From positions 1-64,000 of the IMG/VR virus record IMGVR_UViG_3300028392_000034: a stretch of DNA of 64,000 bases; one strand, 5' to 3'. Position 1 is the stretch's first letter, and each line of letters starts with the position of its first letter. This document shows, one piece after another, positions 49,307 through 56,422 of the stretch. Both the position numbers and the translations under genes were made by a program. Origin of the DNA: a virus. Under the pieces are notes generated by a model that did no database searches, was not told where the DNA came from, and was given only the letters and a program-made list of their open reading frames with translations.

Positions 49307-49621
49307 ATGAAAAAACTCTTGATAGCAAGTCTAATTGGTTTCGCTGTGGTCAGCGCCCAAGCACATGGTCCTTATTACCACGGTTATGGACGAGGATGGC
49401 AAAGTAATCCGGGTTGGTGGGTAGCACCGGCTGTGATTGGCGGTGTAATAGGATATGAAATTAACCGACCCCCGGTTTACACTGCACCGCCAGTGATTGT
49501 CCAACCACAGCCGATGGTAATACAATCAAATCCTACAATTGTTTCGGGTCAGAATTGTGGTCCATGGACTGAAATTCGCAATGCCGACGGATCTACCACA
49601 TACCAAAGGACTTGTCAATAA
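49307..49621 (+). CDS. Exported small protein
   Basis: A 104-residue protein with a signal peptide (MKKLLIASLIGFAVVSAQA, cleavage before H20). The mature part is Gly/Tyr/Trp-rich (HGPYYHGYGRGWQSNPGWWV), then Pro/Val-rich, and ends SGQNCGPWTEIRNADGSTTY, reminiscent of small surface or SH3-like periplasmic domains. The start at 49307 follows AGGAGG. It may be host-derived. Function unknown. Confidence 0.83.
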   Translation: MKKLLIASLIGFAVVSAQAHGPYYHGYGRGWQSNPGWWVAPAVIGGVIGYEINRPPVYTAPPVIVQPQPMVIQSNPTIVSGQNCGPWTEIRNADGSTTYQRTCQ

Positions 49622-49639
49622 TGTTAATGAGGACAAAAA

Positions 49640-50020
49640 TTGTTTCGTACAAAGATAAAGATTGTTGGTTTGACGTTAAGCCTGGCAAGTATAGTATCGA
49701 ACGTGCAAGCACACGATATTCCTACAGGTGCGTTTGTTCGGACTGTGATCAAAAAAGAACAGGACCGTGCAACCACCAGGCCTCGTATCCCAAAAAATAA
49801 ACTTTTTCGCAGCAATCCGTTAAGAAAAAGTCTAATACTTGGAGGCACAGATCCTTGGGATACAGTCGACGATGAAGATGTCATTGCCAATGCTTATCGT
49901 AGGCCCATTGAGCCCAACACAATTAGCAATGATGACGATGAGTTGTCAGACCATGTAAAATTTAGATTATGGCTTGCCAGGCAGTTGGCACTTAAAAAAT
50001 ATTACGAAACCTGGGGGTAA
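49640..50020 (+). CDS. Exported small protein, TTG start
   Basis: A 126-residue protein starting with TTG, with GAGG eight bases upstream. A signal peptide is visible (MFRTKIKIVGLTLSLASIVSNVQA). The mature part has RTVIKKEQDRATTRPRIPKNK, DPWDTVDDEDVIANAYRRP and a C-terminal helix KFRLWLARQLALKKYYETWG. A terminator hairpin begins inside the 3' end. Another frame here also holds an open reading frame, but the signal peptide favours this one. Confidence 0.75.
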   Translation: MFRTKIKIVGLTLSLASIVSNVQAHDIPTGAFVRTVIKKEQDRATTRPRIPKNKLFRSNPLRKSLILGGTDPWDTVDDEDVIANAYRRPIEPNTISNDDDELSDHVKFRLWLARQLALKKYYETWG

Positions 50021-50035
50021 AAGCCCGGGTTTTTT
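50008..50035 (+). terminator. Rho-independent terminator overlapping gene end
   Basis: AACCTGGG (50008-50015) and CCCGGGTT (50024-50031), with one G-T pair, are followed by T residues. The first arm lies in the last codons of the preceding gene. Confidence 0.85.
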
Positions 50036-50099
50036 GTTGTAAAAACGCCACACACAATGGATCCTAAAAATGTAACTAAAAGTATTACATTTTGATTGG

Positions 50100-50128
50100 T
50101 TGACCAAAAACACCCGTTCGGTTATAAT
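50100..50128 (+). promoter_or_regulatory. Sigma70-type early promoter, repeated module copy C
   Basis: TTGACC (50100-50105), 17-base spacer, TATAAT (50123-50128), with the same leader and AAAAAGGAG as at 18328 and 18630. Confidence 0.85.
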
Positions 50129-50159
50129 ACTTGTATAGAAACTAAAAAGGAGTTGCAAA

Positions 50160-50576
50160 ATGGTTAACTGGACTGACTCTATCATACATTGGAATCAACT
50201 GCCTGGTACCGAAGTCAAGCGTCTGCTGGACACCTGGGGCAAGGATGAAGCATTCATTGCCCGATATGATAAGAAGCATGGTTATGCTGTGTCACCTGCA
50301 AAGACTGTGACCAAATCGGCCGCCAAAACGGAAGCCACGACTCCTGCAAAGGCTGTCAAAAAGGCAACCACGGCGGCACCTAAAAAGGTCACCACTCGTC
50401 AGAAGCATACCGGTCCTGACGGTGCGGTCAAATATGTTGAGCATCGTGAACTGTATGTGGGTTTCTTTGGCGGTAAGGTTGTAGTGACCAAACGCACCGA
50501 AGCGGCTTGCCGAGAAGTTTTGGCCAGAGAATACGGTGTAGAACCTGTTGGCAGCTGGGAAACTGTTAATGTATAA
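50160..50576 (+). CDS. Lys/Ala-rich early protein
   Basis: A 138-residue protein with three parts. Residues 1-45 are helical (WTDSIIHWNQLPGTEVKRLLD), 46-85 are a Lys/Ala/Thr/Pro-rich, histone-like linker, and 86-138 are a folded unit (VEHRELYVGFFGGKVVVTKRTE). The basic linker suggests DNA or nucleoid binding. It comes from a strong early promoter of the repeated type. Function unknown. Confidence 0.82.
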   Translation: MVNWTDSIIHWNQLPGTEVKRLLDTWGKDEAFIARYDKKHGYAVSPAKTVTKSAAKTEATTPAKAVKKATTAAPKKVTTRQKHTGPDGAVKYVEHRELYVGFFGGKVVVTKRTEAACREVLAREYGVEPVGSWETVNV

Positions 50577-50581
50577 ACCGG

Positions 50582-50610
50582 TTGACCAAAAAACCTAAAT
50601 CGGTTATAAT
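50582..50610 (+). promoter_or_regulatory. Sigma70-type early promoter, repeated module copy D
   Basis: TTGACC (50582-50587), 17-base spacer, TATAAT (50605-50610), same leader and Shine-Dalgarno as the other copies. Confidence 0.85.
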
Positions 50611-50640
50611 ACTTGTATAGAAACTAAAAAGGAGCCCGGT

Positions 50641-50973
50641 ATGAAACTAATGATTGCTACCCAGATCCAAGAGAACTATGGAGCCCACGATTGGGACGGT
50701 GAGGGTGAGTGCCCTCAATATTGGAAGTTCAAGGGCGGCAACGATTATTCGTATGCCTTGGGCAATTATAGTCGCAACCAAGAAGCTCTGGCCGAGTTGG
50801 TCACAGCCCTGTCAGAACAGATCAACGAAGACGGCCCTTACTACCGAGAGTATGTGATTGGCTGGTCAGTTGAGGCTGATGACTACCTTACTGAGTTTGA
50901 ACAAAGTCAGTTGGAGTATGATGGTCGTATTGTTTTCCCTACCAAACAACTCACCTTAAAGGAAATTGCATAA
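50641..50973 (+). CDS. Early unknown protein
   Basis: A 110-residue acidic, Tyr/Trp-rich protein (IQENYGAHDWDGEGECPQYW; YSYALGNYSRNQEALAELV; YYREYVIGWSVEADDY). It resembles an alpha/beta early phage protein, but no family was recognised. AAAAAGGAG Shine-Dalgarno. Its stop overlaps the next start (TAATG), beginning a run of small early genes that extends to about 51968. Confidence 0.8.
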   Translation: MKLMIATQIQENYGAHDWDGEGECPQYWKFKGGNDYSYALGNYSRNQEALAELVTALSEQINEDGPYYREYVIGWSVEADDYLTEFEQSQLEYDGRIVFPTKQLTLKEIA

Positions 50974-51200
50974 TGGCAAGCAAATACGTCGAAGGTTTGG
51001 CAGTAGAAATTGCCTGGATGACTAACGAATCACTTGGCCAATTGGCCCGAGAATTGGTAGCACGGCATAGCGAACGTGCTGACTACTTGGACATGATGAT
51101 CCGGGCCGAGTTCCAAGAAAAGTTAATGGCCTACAACGAGCGCCAGTCTCGCAAACAGCAAGTGGTACAGGCCATTGCAAAAGATTTGGTTGGAATATAA
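50973..51200 (+). CDS. Small helical early protein
   Basis: A 75-residue, mostly helical charged protein (AVEIAWMTNESLGQLARELVA; FQEKLMAYNERQSRKQQVVQ). It is coupled by TAATG to the previous gene. No family recognised. Confidence 0.78.
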   Translation: MASKYVEGLAVEIAWMTNESLGQLARELVARHSERADYLDMMIRAEFQEKLMAYNERQSRKQQVVQAIAKDLVGI

Positions 51201-51201
51201 C

Positions 51202-51447
51202 ATGTCTGAAATCCGACTTGAAGGCCTGAATCATCGTCAGCAGGTACTGGCTGACATCATGTGGAGCATTGAAGAATGGGATGACGTAGAGCGTTTTATT
51301 GCCGCCCTACCCGCTCGTGAACGTATCGAGTGTGAAGGCATCATCGAAATGATGCGTTTAGAATTGGTTGAGCAATATCGTGCCTACCAGGAATCAGAAA
51401 ACACCCTGGAAGCTGATCAGGTGATTGACAAGATTCGAAAACTCTAA
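51202..51447 (+). CDS. Small helical early protein
   Basis: An 81-residue acidic helical protein (MSEIRLEGLNHRQQVLADIMW; DDVERFIAALPARERIECEG). An in-frame start at 51175 would overlap the previous gene; 51202, two bases after its stop, is preferred. No clear Shine-Dalgarno. Function unknown. Confidence 0.75.
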   Translation: MSEIRLEGLNHRQQVLADIMWSIEEWDDVERFIAALPARERIECEGIIEMMRLELVEQYRAYQESENTLEADQVIDKIRKL

Positions 51448-51481
51448 TACAATAACATAAACTACACAACTGGAGTCGCAC

Positions 51482-51625
51482 ATGGGATCTTTTAAAGACA
51501 TTGAAATTGACATTATGGAATGGCAATCGCTGGGTCGTAGCATTGATGAAACTTATATCTATTTCAAAGACTATGTGACTCTTGAAGATGTGGTGCGTAT
51601 TTTTGCTCGTGAGGAAATACTGTAA
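51482..51625 (+). CDS. Very small early protein (47 residues)
   Basis: A 47-residue acidic protein (MGSFKDIEIDIMEWQSLGRS, then IDETYIYFKDYVTLEDVVRI and so on). GGAG precedes the ATG by eight bases, and the stop overlaps the next start (TAATG). The surrounding run of coupled small genes supports that it is real. Confidence 0.7.
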   Translation: MGSFKDIEIDIMEWQSLGRSIDETYIYFKDYVTLEDVVRIFAREEIL

Positions 51626-51810
51626 TGGAATCCGGTAAGCGTCACTTGTATACCATGCGGTATACCATGAAGAAGCAGGACCTTGATGCTTTCTTGGGTG
51701 GCTTGCATCAGATGCAAATGGACATGATTGAAACTGTGGTCACCAGTAAGGAACGCCAAGGTTTTCCTGAAGCGACAGTTTTAATAAAACACATTATGGA
51801 AAAGAAATGA
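51625..51810 (+). CDS. Small early protein
   Basis: A 61-residue Met-rich helical protein (AFLGGLHQMQMDMIETVVTS). Starts in the stop of the previous gene and overlaps the next by ATGA. Function unknown. Confidence 0.7.
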   Translation: MESGKRHLYTMRYTMKKQDLDAFLGGLHQMQMDMIETVVTSKERQGFPEATVLIKHIMEKK

Positions 51811-51968
51811 AACGACAAAGTCCCTTCCGTACATGGTTACAAAATCTATGGTTAGAAAATTGTGACGAGCATGACGGTTATGGACAGCCGCGAATGACCA
51901 TGGACGAATACTTTTCTCGATACAAATATTGGCTCAAACGCGAATACCGTTTCCAACAGAAAAAATGA
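51807..51968 (+). CDS. Very small basic protein (53 residues)
   Basis: A 53-residue protein rich in Arg, Lys, Trp and Tyr (MKRQSPFRTWLQNLWLENCD; YFSRYKYWLKREYRFQQKK at the end). It overlaps both neighbours by ATGA, so it belongs to the same translationally coupled run. Function unknown. Confidence 0.68.
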   Translation: MKRQSPFRTWLQNLWLENCDEHDGYGQPRMTMDEYFSRYKYWLKREYRFQQKK

Positions 51969-52246
51969 TTAAACATCTTGTTCTCGTCAGTGCCGTTGTG
52001 TTGGGTGGGTGTGCCAGTCAGGCACCTGTGGTACCGATATCTGTGATGTTGCCCTACTACACCATGGACACGTTCAAAGCGGATTGTGCATACAGCGAAA
52101 CTCAACGTAAATTCTTAGAAGATAGAATTGCTGAGTATAATCAGTATCATCTGACTCGTCCTTATACAGAACAAGATCGAACTTACTACACCAAATTGAA
52201 AAATGCACTATGGGGGCTAAGATCAGCATGTGGCGCAAATCGATAA
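51965..52246 (+). CDS. Lipoprotein
   Basis: A 93-residue protein. MIKHLVLVSAVVLGGC is a type II signal peptide with lipobox LGGC, so Cys16 would be lipidated. The mature part has CAYSETQRKFLEDRIAEYNQ and a second Cys near the end, possibly forming a disulphide in the periplasm. It overlaps the preceding gene by ATGA. Phage lipoproteins can block superinfection, as in coliphage T5 Llp; that role is a guess here. Confidence 0.85.
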   Translation: MIKHLVLVSAVVLGGCASQAPVVPISVMLPYYTMDTFKADCAYSETQRKFLEDRIAEYNQYHLTRPYTEQDRTYYTKLKNALWGLRSACGANR

Positions 52247-52791
52247 TCACAATGGCCATGGCTGTGACAGCCACTGCACAAGCCGAATGCTTTGTTAGGT
52301 CTGCAATAACCAACCAAACTGCCATACAAATCACCAGTATCGCTGATGTAAAGCCGTGGGTGGTACCTGTCTCACCTACACAGAACAAGTGTATAGTGAA
52401 TTTTAGGGCACAAGTAAATGGTGAATGGATCACTGCCGAAGGTGAAAATGTTGGTCCAAAAAGCCTAAGTGACGCCTTGCTTTGTCGAGGTGCAATGGAT
52501 CAAGGACGCACTCAAATTTTGAGTCGTGCAGATGGAAAGACTTTGGCCGTAGAACAAAACATGGTATGTACCGATCAGACACTGCCCAAGGTACGACGAG
52601 TTGAAGTGGGAGATCGGGTGTTAGAAAGCGAAGTGTTGCCGCACCCACATTTTCCAAAACAATTTGTTTACCATAATGCCACGTGTCGTTGGTTCGCAGA
52701 ACAAGAAGTTAGATCTGGAGATTTGCGACATCGTCAAGGTATCATTTGTCGTTCACATGACAACGAATGGCTAGTGGTTGACAAATGGTAA
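52228..52791 (+). CDS. Exported Cys-rich protein
   Basis: A 187-residue protein from ATG 52228; an in-frame ATG at 52210 would add six residues. The signal peptide is MWRKSIITMAMAVTATAQA. Mature cysteines (ECF, KCIV, LCRG, VCTD, TCRW, ICRS) are spaced so as to form disulphides in the periplasm. A paired unit recurs (GEWITAEGE, and NEWLVVDKW at the end). It overlaps the lipoprotein gene by 19 bases. Function unknown. Confidence 0.8.
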   Translation: MWRKSIITMAMAVTATAQAECFVRSAITNQTAIQITSIADVKPWVVPVSPTQNKCIVNFRAQVNGEWITAEGENVGPKSLSDALLCRGAMDQGRTQILSRADGKTLAVEQNMVCTDQTLPKVRRVEVGDRVLESEVLPHPHFPKQFVYHNATCRWFAEQEVRSGDLRHRQGIICRSHDNEWLVVDKW

Positions 52792-52806
52792 CATTTGTAG
52801 TATAGT
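52778..52806 (+). promoter_or_regulatory. Sigma70-type promoter
   Basis: TTGACA (52778-52783), 17-base spacer, TATAGT (52801-52806). It overlaps the end of the previous gene and drives the second lipoprotein gene. Confidence 0.8.
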
Positions 52807-52840
52807 ATTGTTATTGTAACCAAACCCGAAAGGTAATTGA

Positions 52841-53509
52841 ATGAAAAAACTATTAATTATAACAGCAGTGGCAAGTGTGCTAACCGCGTGTGGCACAACC
52901 AACAACACCGCACAACTGCAAAATGGCGGTGTGGCGCCAGTTTCACACATGGCTGCGGCCGTGAAAGAAGCTCCGGAGTGGATGAGCAAAATGCCCAAGG
53001 TACAGGGCTATGTATTCGAAAACGGAACTGCTACCAGTAGCGATTTTGGATTTGCAGATATCAAAGCCAAGACCATGGCTTACAGTAAGATTTGTAACAG
53101 TGCTGGCGGAACAGTTCGTAGCCAAACTAAGATTTACAAAGCTGACAACGGTGATACCGGAACCGAGCAGAGTGAATTGGCCATTCGTAGCATGTGTGCA
53201 GACGTAGACATTTCTGGTGTAGAAACTGTGGAAATGAAACACGTGGCCGAAGGCAATCGCATTCGCACCTATGTATTGGTGGCCTTACCGTTAAATGGTA
53301 ATGCAAATAAAAATACACGACGCAGTGCCCGAGAAGCATTCAAAGAACTAGACGAAATGTCACGTGAACAAAAAGGTGTCGATGCCACACCAGGTCGACC
53401 CACAACATTGAATTTGTTGCCAGTGGACAATGAGGAATACAAGGCTCGTCGAGATGCGGCACTGCAAAAACCCGGTGCTGTGATTGGACAAGTTACCATT
53501 GCCAACTAA
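52841..53509 (+). CDS. Lipoprotein, LPP20-like
   Basis: A 222-residue protein. MKKLLIITAVASVLTAC has a lipobox LTAC, with Cys17 lipidated. The mature domain (EWMSKMPKVQGYVFENGTAT; DIKAKTMAYSKICNSAGG) has the layout of LPP20-type lipoproteins: a Pro-Lys/Tyr segment, an alternating strand, and an Ala/Lys helix. It looks bacterial rather than phage-like. It has its own promoter. Confidence 0.83.
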   Translation: MKKLLIITAVASVLTACGTTNNTAQLQNGGVAPVSHMAAAVKEAPEWMSKMPKVQGYVFENGTATSSDFGFADIKAKTMAYSKICNSAGGTVRSQTKIYKADNGDTGTEQSELAIRSMCADVDISGVETVEMKHVAEGNRIRTYVLVALPLNGNANKNTRRSAREAFKELDEMSREQKGVDATPGRPTTLNLLPVDNEEYKARRDAALQKPGAVIGQVTIAN

Positions 53510-53512
53510 TCA

Positions 53513-53812
53513 GTGACCGAACAGCAACAACTGATGTGGGATATGTTGAGAGCCGACCCGGCTACAATGTGTCATGTTTGGGCCCAGGATATTATGAAAT
53601 CCAAAAGAAATATGCATCGCAAAGCCGACCAATATTTAGGACTTGCTCTCAATTGGTTTACAGTTGAAGATATCACTGGCATAATGAAAACATGGATCTC
53701 GCATTATGACATGCCACTCAATCCCGGAAAGTTGACAAACTACGAAACGTTTCATCGCAAATGTGGACCGTATGTTTTTGCAAATTCGTGTTCGATTAAG
53801 GGTTTTGTATGA
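53513..53812 (+). CDS. Unknown small protein
   Basis: A 99-residue protein starting with GTG three bases after the lipoprotein gene. Helical with many Met, Trp and Lys residues (QLMWDMLRADPATMCHVWAQ; NWFTVEDITGIMKTWISHYD). ATGA overlap with the next gene. No family recognised. Confidence 0.75.
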   Translation: MTEQQQLMWDMLRADPATMCHVWAQDIMKSKRNMHRKADQYLGLALNWFTVEDITGIMKTWISHYDMPLNPGKLTNYETFHRKCGPYVFANSCSIKGFV

Positions 53813-54267
53813 AAAAGATTTATTATGAAAAAAAGGGTCGTAGATATGTTCCTGTTGCAGAATATGATAACGAATATTTGGACAGCTTTCCAAAGGGCAA
53901 TCATTTGGTTATGTGCTATCCCGGAGGTAGTAGTCGTCGTTTTCGCATTGACCCTGCTCTGGCTCCAATGATTGCAGCCGGGCGGTACGCAAAAGATGCT
54001 ATCTGTGATGCACTTCGTAAAGCCAGCGAAATCCAGCCAGCAGTCAAGGCTCTCACGCCGGAACAACTAGCGGCTTGGGAACATTTAGTCACGGTGTTTG
54101 GCGATGATGCCAGATGTCTACACAGGGCAAGTAGTCTTGATATTGCCGAAGCAGGTGTAACAGCTATGCAAGTAGAAGCTGACAAATTGATGCAAAACGC
54201 AAGTGTGCGTCAAGCATATGAACAGTTCCTTTTAGTATGTAAACTAACATCTAGCAAGATAGAGTAA
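53809..54267 (+). CDS. Unknown protein
   Basis: A 152-residue protein. N-terminal beta strands (KKIYYEKKGRRYVPVAEYDN; GNHLVMCYPGGSSRRFRIDP) are followed by helices with Ala/Glu (ALRKASEIQPAVKALTPEQL). It is translationally coupled to the previous gene and ends five bases before the DNA ligase. Function unknown. Confidence 0.8.
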   Translation: MKKIYYEKKGRRYVPVAEYDNEYLDSFPKGNHLVMCYPGGSSRRFRIDPALAPMIAAGRYAKDAICDALRKASEIQPAVKALTPEQLAAWEHLVTVFGDDARCLHRASSLDIAEAGVTAMQVEADKLMQNASVRQAYEQFLLVCKLTSSKIE

Positions 54268-54271
54268 ATAT

Positions 54272-55645
54272 ATGGACATAGATTTTACTGGTGAACAATT
54301 TAATGAGATCAAAGTGGCCGCAGACTGGATAAGAGACCTCGAGAGTAGCGACAGCCGTTTACACAAAGAATCAGTAATTGAAAAAGCACTAATGGCATCC
54401 AAGTTAGGATCGGCCAATGCTCAATGCTTCTTGTTCAACTGCTATCAGGCCTACAACCCCTATTTCGTATTTGGTGTAAAGAAAGTTCCTGAGACCAAAG
54501 ATCTCACAGACCGTCCAAATCCTTGGCCAAAGTTTTGGGCCATGTTAGAAGCTCTACGCACCCGTAGCCTTACTGGACACAACGCTAAAGAATCCATTGA
54601 GTGGATGAGTGAACAGTTTGACTCAGCAGAGTGGAATGGCCTGTGTCGTAGAGTCATTATCAAAGACCTACGCTGTGGTATCAGCGACAAGACACTGAAC
54701 AAAGTTCTAGGCAACACCGAGTGGAAAATTCCTGTATTTACTTGTCAGTTGGCCACAGACAGTGAAAAGCATACAGCCAAAATGACCGGACTGAAACGCA
54801 TCGAACAAAAGTTAGATGGTGTGCGTGTGTTAGCGGTAGTAACTAAAACCACAGTTAATCTATACAGTCGTAATGGTAAACCGTTTGATAACTTTCCACA
54901 GATTGTAGAAGCAATCGAAAATATCAAAAACAAATTTGCCATATTTCAAACTGCACCACATGGGTTTGTGTTGGATGGCGAAATCATTGGAGAAAGTTTT
55001 CAAGCCTTAATGAAGCAAGCTCAACGCAAGAGCAATGTCGAAACAACAGGCATGACATACAGTGTGTTTGATGTTGTGCCTCTGGTGGACTTTGAACGCG
55101 GTTTTTGGAATGCCCAGCAACATAAACGCTTGGCCATGTTGGAAGAATACCGTGCGGCGTTTGAATCAACTGACTGTGTTCGTATCATGGATGGTATTAC
55201 GGTAGATTTGGGCACGGCCGAAGGACACGACATTATGCATCGCTATGCAGAAGATGCTGTGTCTTTGGGCTTTGAAGGTATCATGATCAAAGATCTAGGC
55301 GCACCATATGAATGTCGTCGTAGCACTTTTTGGATGAAATGGAAACCTACTATAACAGTAGATCTCAATATTGTGGGTTTTGAAGAAGGCACTGGTCGCA
55401 ATCTTGGCCGCTTGGGTGCTATAATTTGTGAAGGAGTTGACAATGAGCGAAGTATTCATGTTAATGTTGGTAGTGGTTTGTCTGATGCTAATCGTGATGA
55501 GTATTGGATGGTCAGAGATCAATTACTTGGTAATGTTATTGAAGTCGAAGCTGACGCAGTTACGCAAAACCAAGACGGATCATACAGTTTAAGATTCCCT
55601 CGGTTTGTTCGTTTCCGTGGGTTTGAAGCAGGAGAAAAACTGTAA
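54272..55645 (+). CDS. 30: ATP-dependent DNA ligase (T4 gp30-like)
   Basis: A 457-residue protein, near T4 ligase length (487). The AMP-accepting lysine is K180 in RIEQKLDGVR. Motif III is in VLDGEIIGESF, motif IV in GFEGIMIKDL and motif V in FWMKWKP. The C-terminal OB domain carries VNVGSGLSD. It seals nicks in replication and repair. The stop overlaps a small membrane-protein gene (TAATG). Confidence 0.95.
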   Translation: MDIDFTGEQFNEIKVAADWIRDLESSDSRLHKESVIEKALMASKLGSANAQCFLFNCYQAYNPYFVFGVKKVPETKDLTDRPNPWPKFWAMLEALRTRSLTGHNAKESIEWMSEQFDSAEWNGLCRRVIIKDLRCGISDKTLNKVLGNTEWKIPVFTCQLATDSEKHTAKMTGLKRIEQKLDGVRVLAVVTKTTVNLYSRNGKPFDNFPQIVEAIENIKNKFAIFQTAPHGFVLDGEIIGESFQALMKQAQRKSNVETTGMTYSVFDVVPLVDFERGFWNAQQHKRLAMLEEYRAAFESTDCVRIMDGITVDLGTAEGHDIMHRYAEDAVSLGFEGIMIKDLGAPYECRRSTFWMKWKPTITVDLNIVGFEEGTGRNLGRLGAIICEGVDNERSIHVNVGSGLSDANRDEYWMVRDQLLGNVIEVEADAVTQNQDGSYSLRFPRFVRFRGFEAGEKL

Positions 55646-55737
55646 TGCATTGGCTATTGGTAGTGATACTGGCGTTTGTTAACTTGCCGCTGGCGTTGGC
55701 ATTGACAGCAATTTTTTTATTTTTTGAAAATCGATAA
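55645..55737 (+). CDS. Micro-membrane protein (30 residues)
   Basis: A 30-residue protein that is nearly all one membrane helix (HWLLVVILAFVNLPLALALT) and ends FFENR. It is coupled to the ligase stop by TAATG. A second small single-helix gene lies at 56311. These could help holin function or lie in the inner membrane for other reasons; the evidence is only hydrophobicity and gene overlap. Confidence 0.6.
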   Translation: MHWLLVVILAFVNLPLALALTAIFLFFENR

Positions 55738-55743
55738 TAAACT

Positions 55744-56025
55744 ATGAATAAGACAACCGGTGAAGTGATGGATATCCTTCAAGAAGAATGCGCTGAAGTA
55801 ATTCAGGCTGTTAGTAAAATTCGACGCTTTGGTATAGACAATGCCAAACCCGGCAAGGATAAAACCAATCGAGAGCATCTTGAAGATGAGATTGGTGACC
55901 TGTATGCCATGATTGATATCTTGCAGGAGTTAGATATTGTCAGTTGGTCTGGAATCGAAAAAGCCGCAGAGGCCAAACGTGAAAAGCTGAAGATTTGGAG
56001 CACCATTTTTGAAAAGGCCGCTTGA
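55744..56025 (+). CDS. MazG-like nucleotide pyrophosphohydrolase
   Basis: A 93-residue protein. The EExxE...ExxD helix motif is present: EECAEVIQ near 14-21 and HLEDEIGDLYAMID near 45-58, with Glu and Asp metal ligands. The family hydrolyses noncanonical or excess NTPs and dNTPs. Small phage MazG-like proteins often act on nucleotide pools or alarmones; the substrate here is not shown. Confidence 0.85.
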   Translation: MNKTTGEVMDILQEECAEVIQAVSKIRRFGIDNAKPGKDKTNREHLEDEIGDLYAMIDILQELDIVSWSGIEKAAEAKREKLKIWSTIFEKAA

Positions 56026-56026
56026 T

Positions 56027-56311
56027 ATGGAAATTACATATGATACTGTTACAGAAGACGTAGATTCACGTAATCAAGAAATTCGTGACCTATTGCAACA
56101 TGGTATTTCTGAAATTACATTTACTAAACTAAATGGCGAACTACGAACTATGCCTTGCACCTTAGACACCACTTTACTACCGCCACAGCCGCTTAACGAG
56201 TCTCCTAAGACTCGTCCTTACAAGCCCGAGACATTAAGTGTTTGGTGTGTAGATAAATCAGAGTGGCGATCATTTCGTGTCGCTAACGTGACACGGATTG
56301 TGCAAATATAA
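56027..56311 (+). CDS. SH3-like fold protein (DUF2693-like)
   Basis: A 94-residue protein. EITFTKLNGELRTMPCTLDT and later LSVWCVDKSEWRSFRVANVT match the pattern of a small phage and plasmid family with a proposed SH3 beta-barrel fold (DUF2693), from memory. The start at 56027 is preferred to 56009, which lies inside the previous gene. The stop overlaps the next gene (TAATG). Function unknown. Confidence 0.75.
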   Translation: MEITYDTVTEDVDSRNQEIRDLLQHGISEITFTKLNGELRTMPCTLDTTLLPPQPLNESPKTRPYKPETLSVWCVDKSEWRSFRVANVTRIVQI

Positions 56312-56421
56312 TGGATTGGTTACTGCAGGCTTGGTTTGTTGAGGCTGTAGGAACTATATTGTTGGCTATACTGTTGGTATGGCTTCTTAGTAAGATATTT
56401 GAATTTTTAGACCGGGAATAA
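56311..56421 (+). CDS. Micro-membrane protein (36 residues)
   Basis: A 36-residue protein with one membrane helix (EAVGTILLAILLVWLLSKIF), acidic ends and two Trp residues. Coupled to the upstream gene by TAATG, with the next ATG two bases after its stop. It resembles the 55645 micro-protein in size and topology but not in sequence. Confidence 0.6.
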   Translation: MDWLLQAWFVEAVGTILLAILLVWLLSKIFEFLDRE

Positions 56422-56422
56422 T

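Noticed and set aside
49612-49800. A 62-codon open frame overlapping the exported-protein gene
   Set aside because: It shares sequence with the 49640-50020 gene in another frame, lacks a signal peptide or a clear Shine-Dalgarno, and has odd Cys/Lys composition; the TTG-start frame has a signal peptide and a GAGG site.
54265-54270. TAAATA before the DNA ligase ATG
   Set aside because: The ATG begins one base after the element, so the expected transcription start would fall within the coding region; the match is probably chance at the upstream stop codon.
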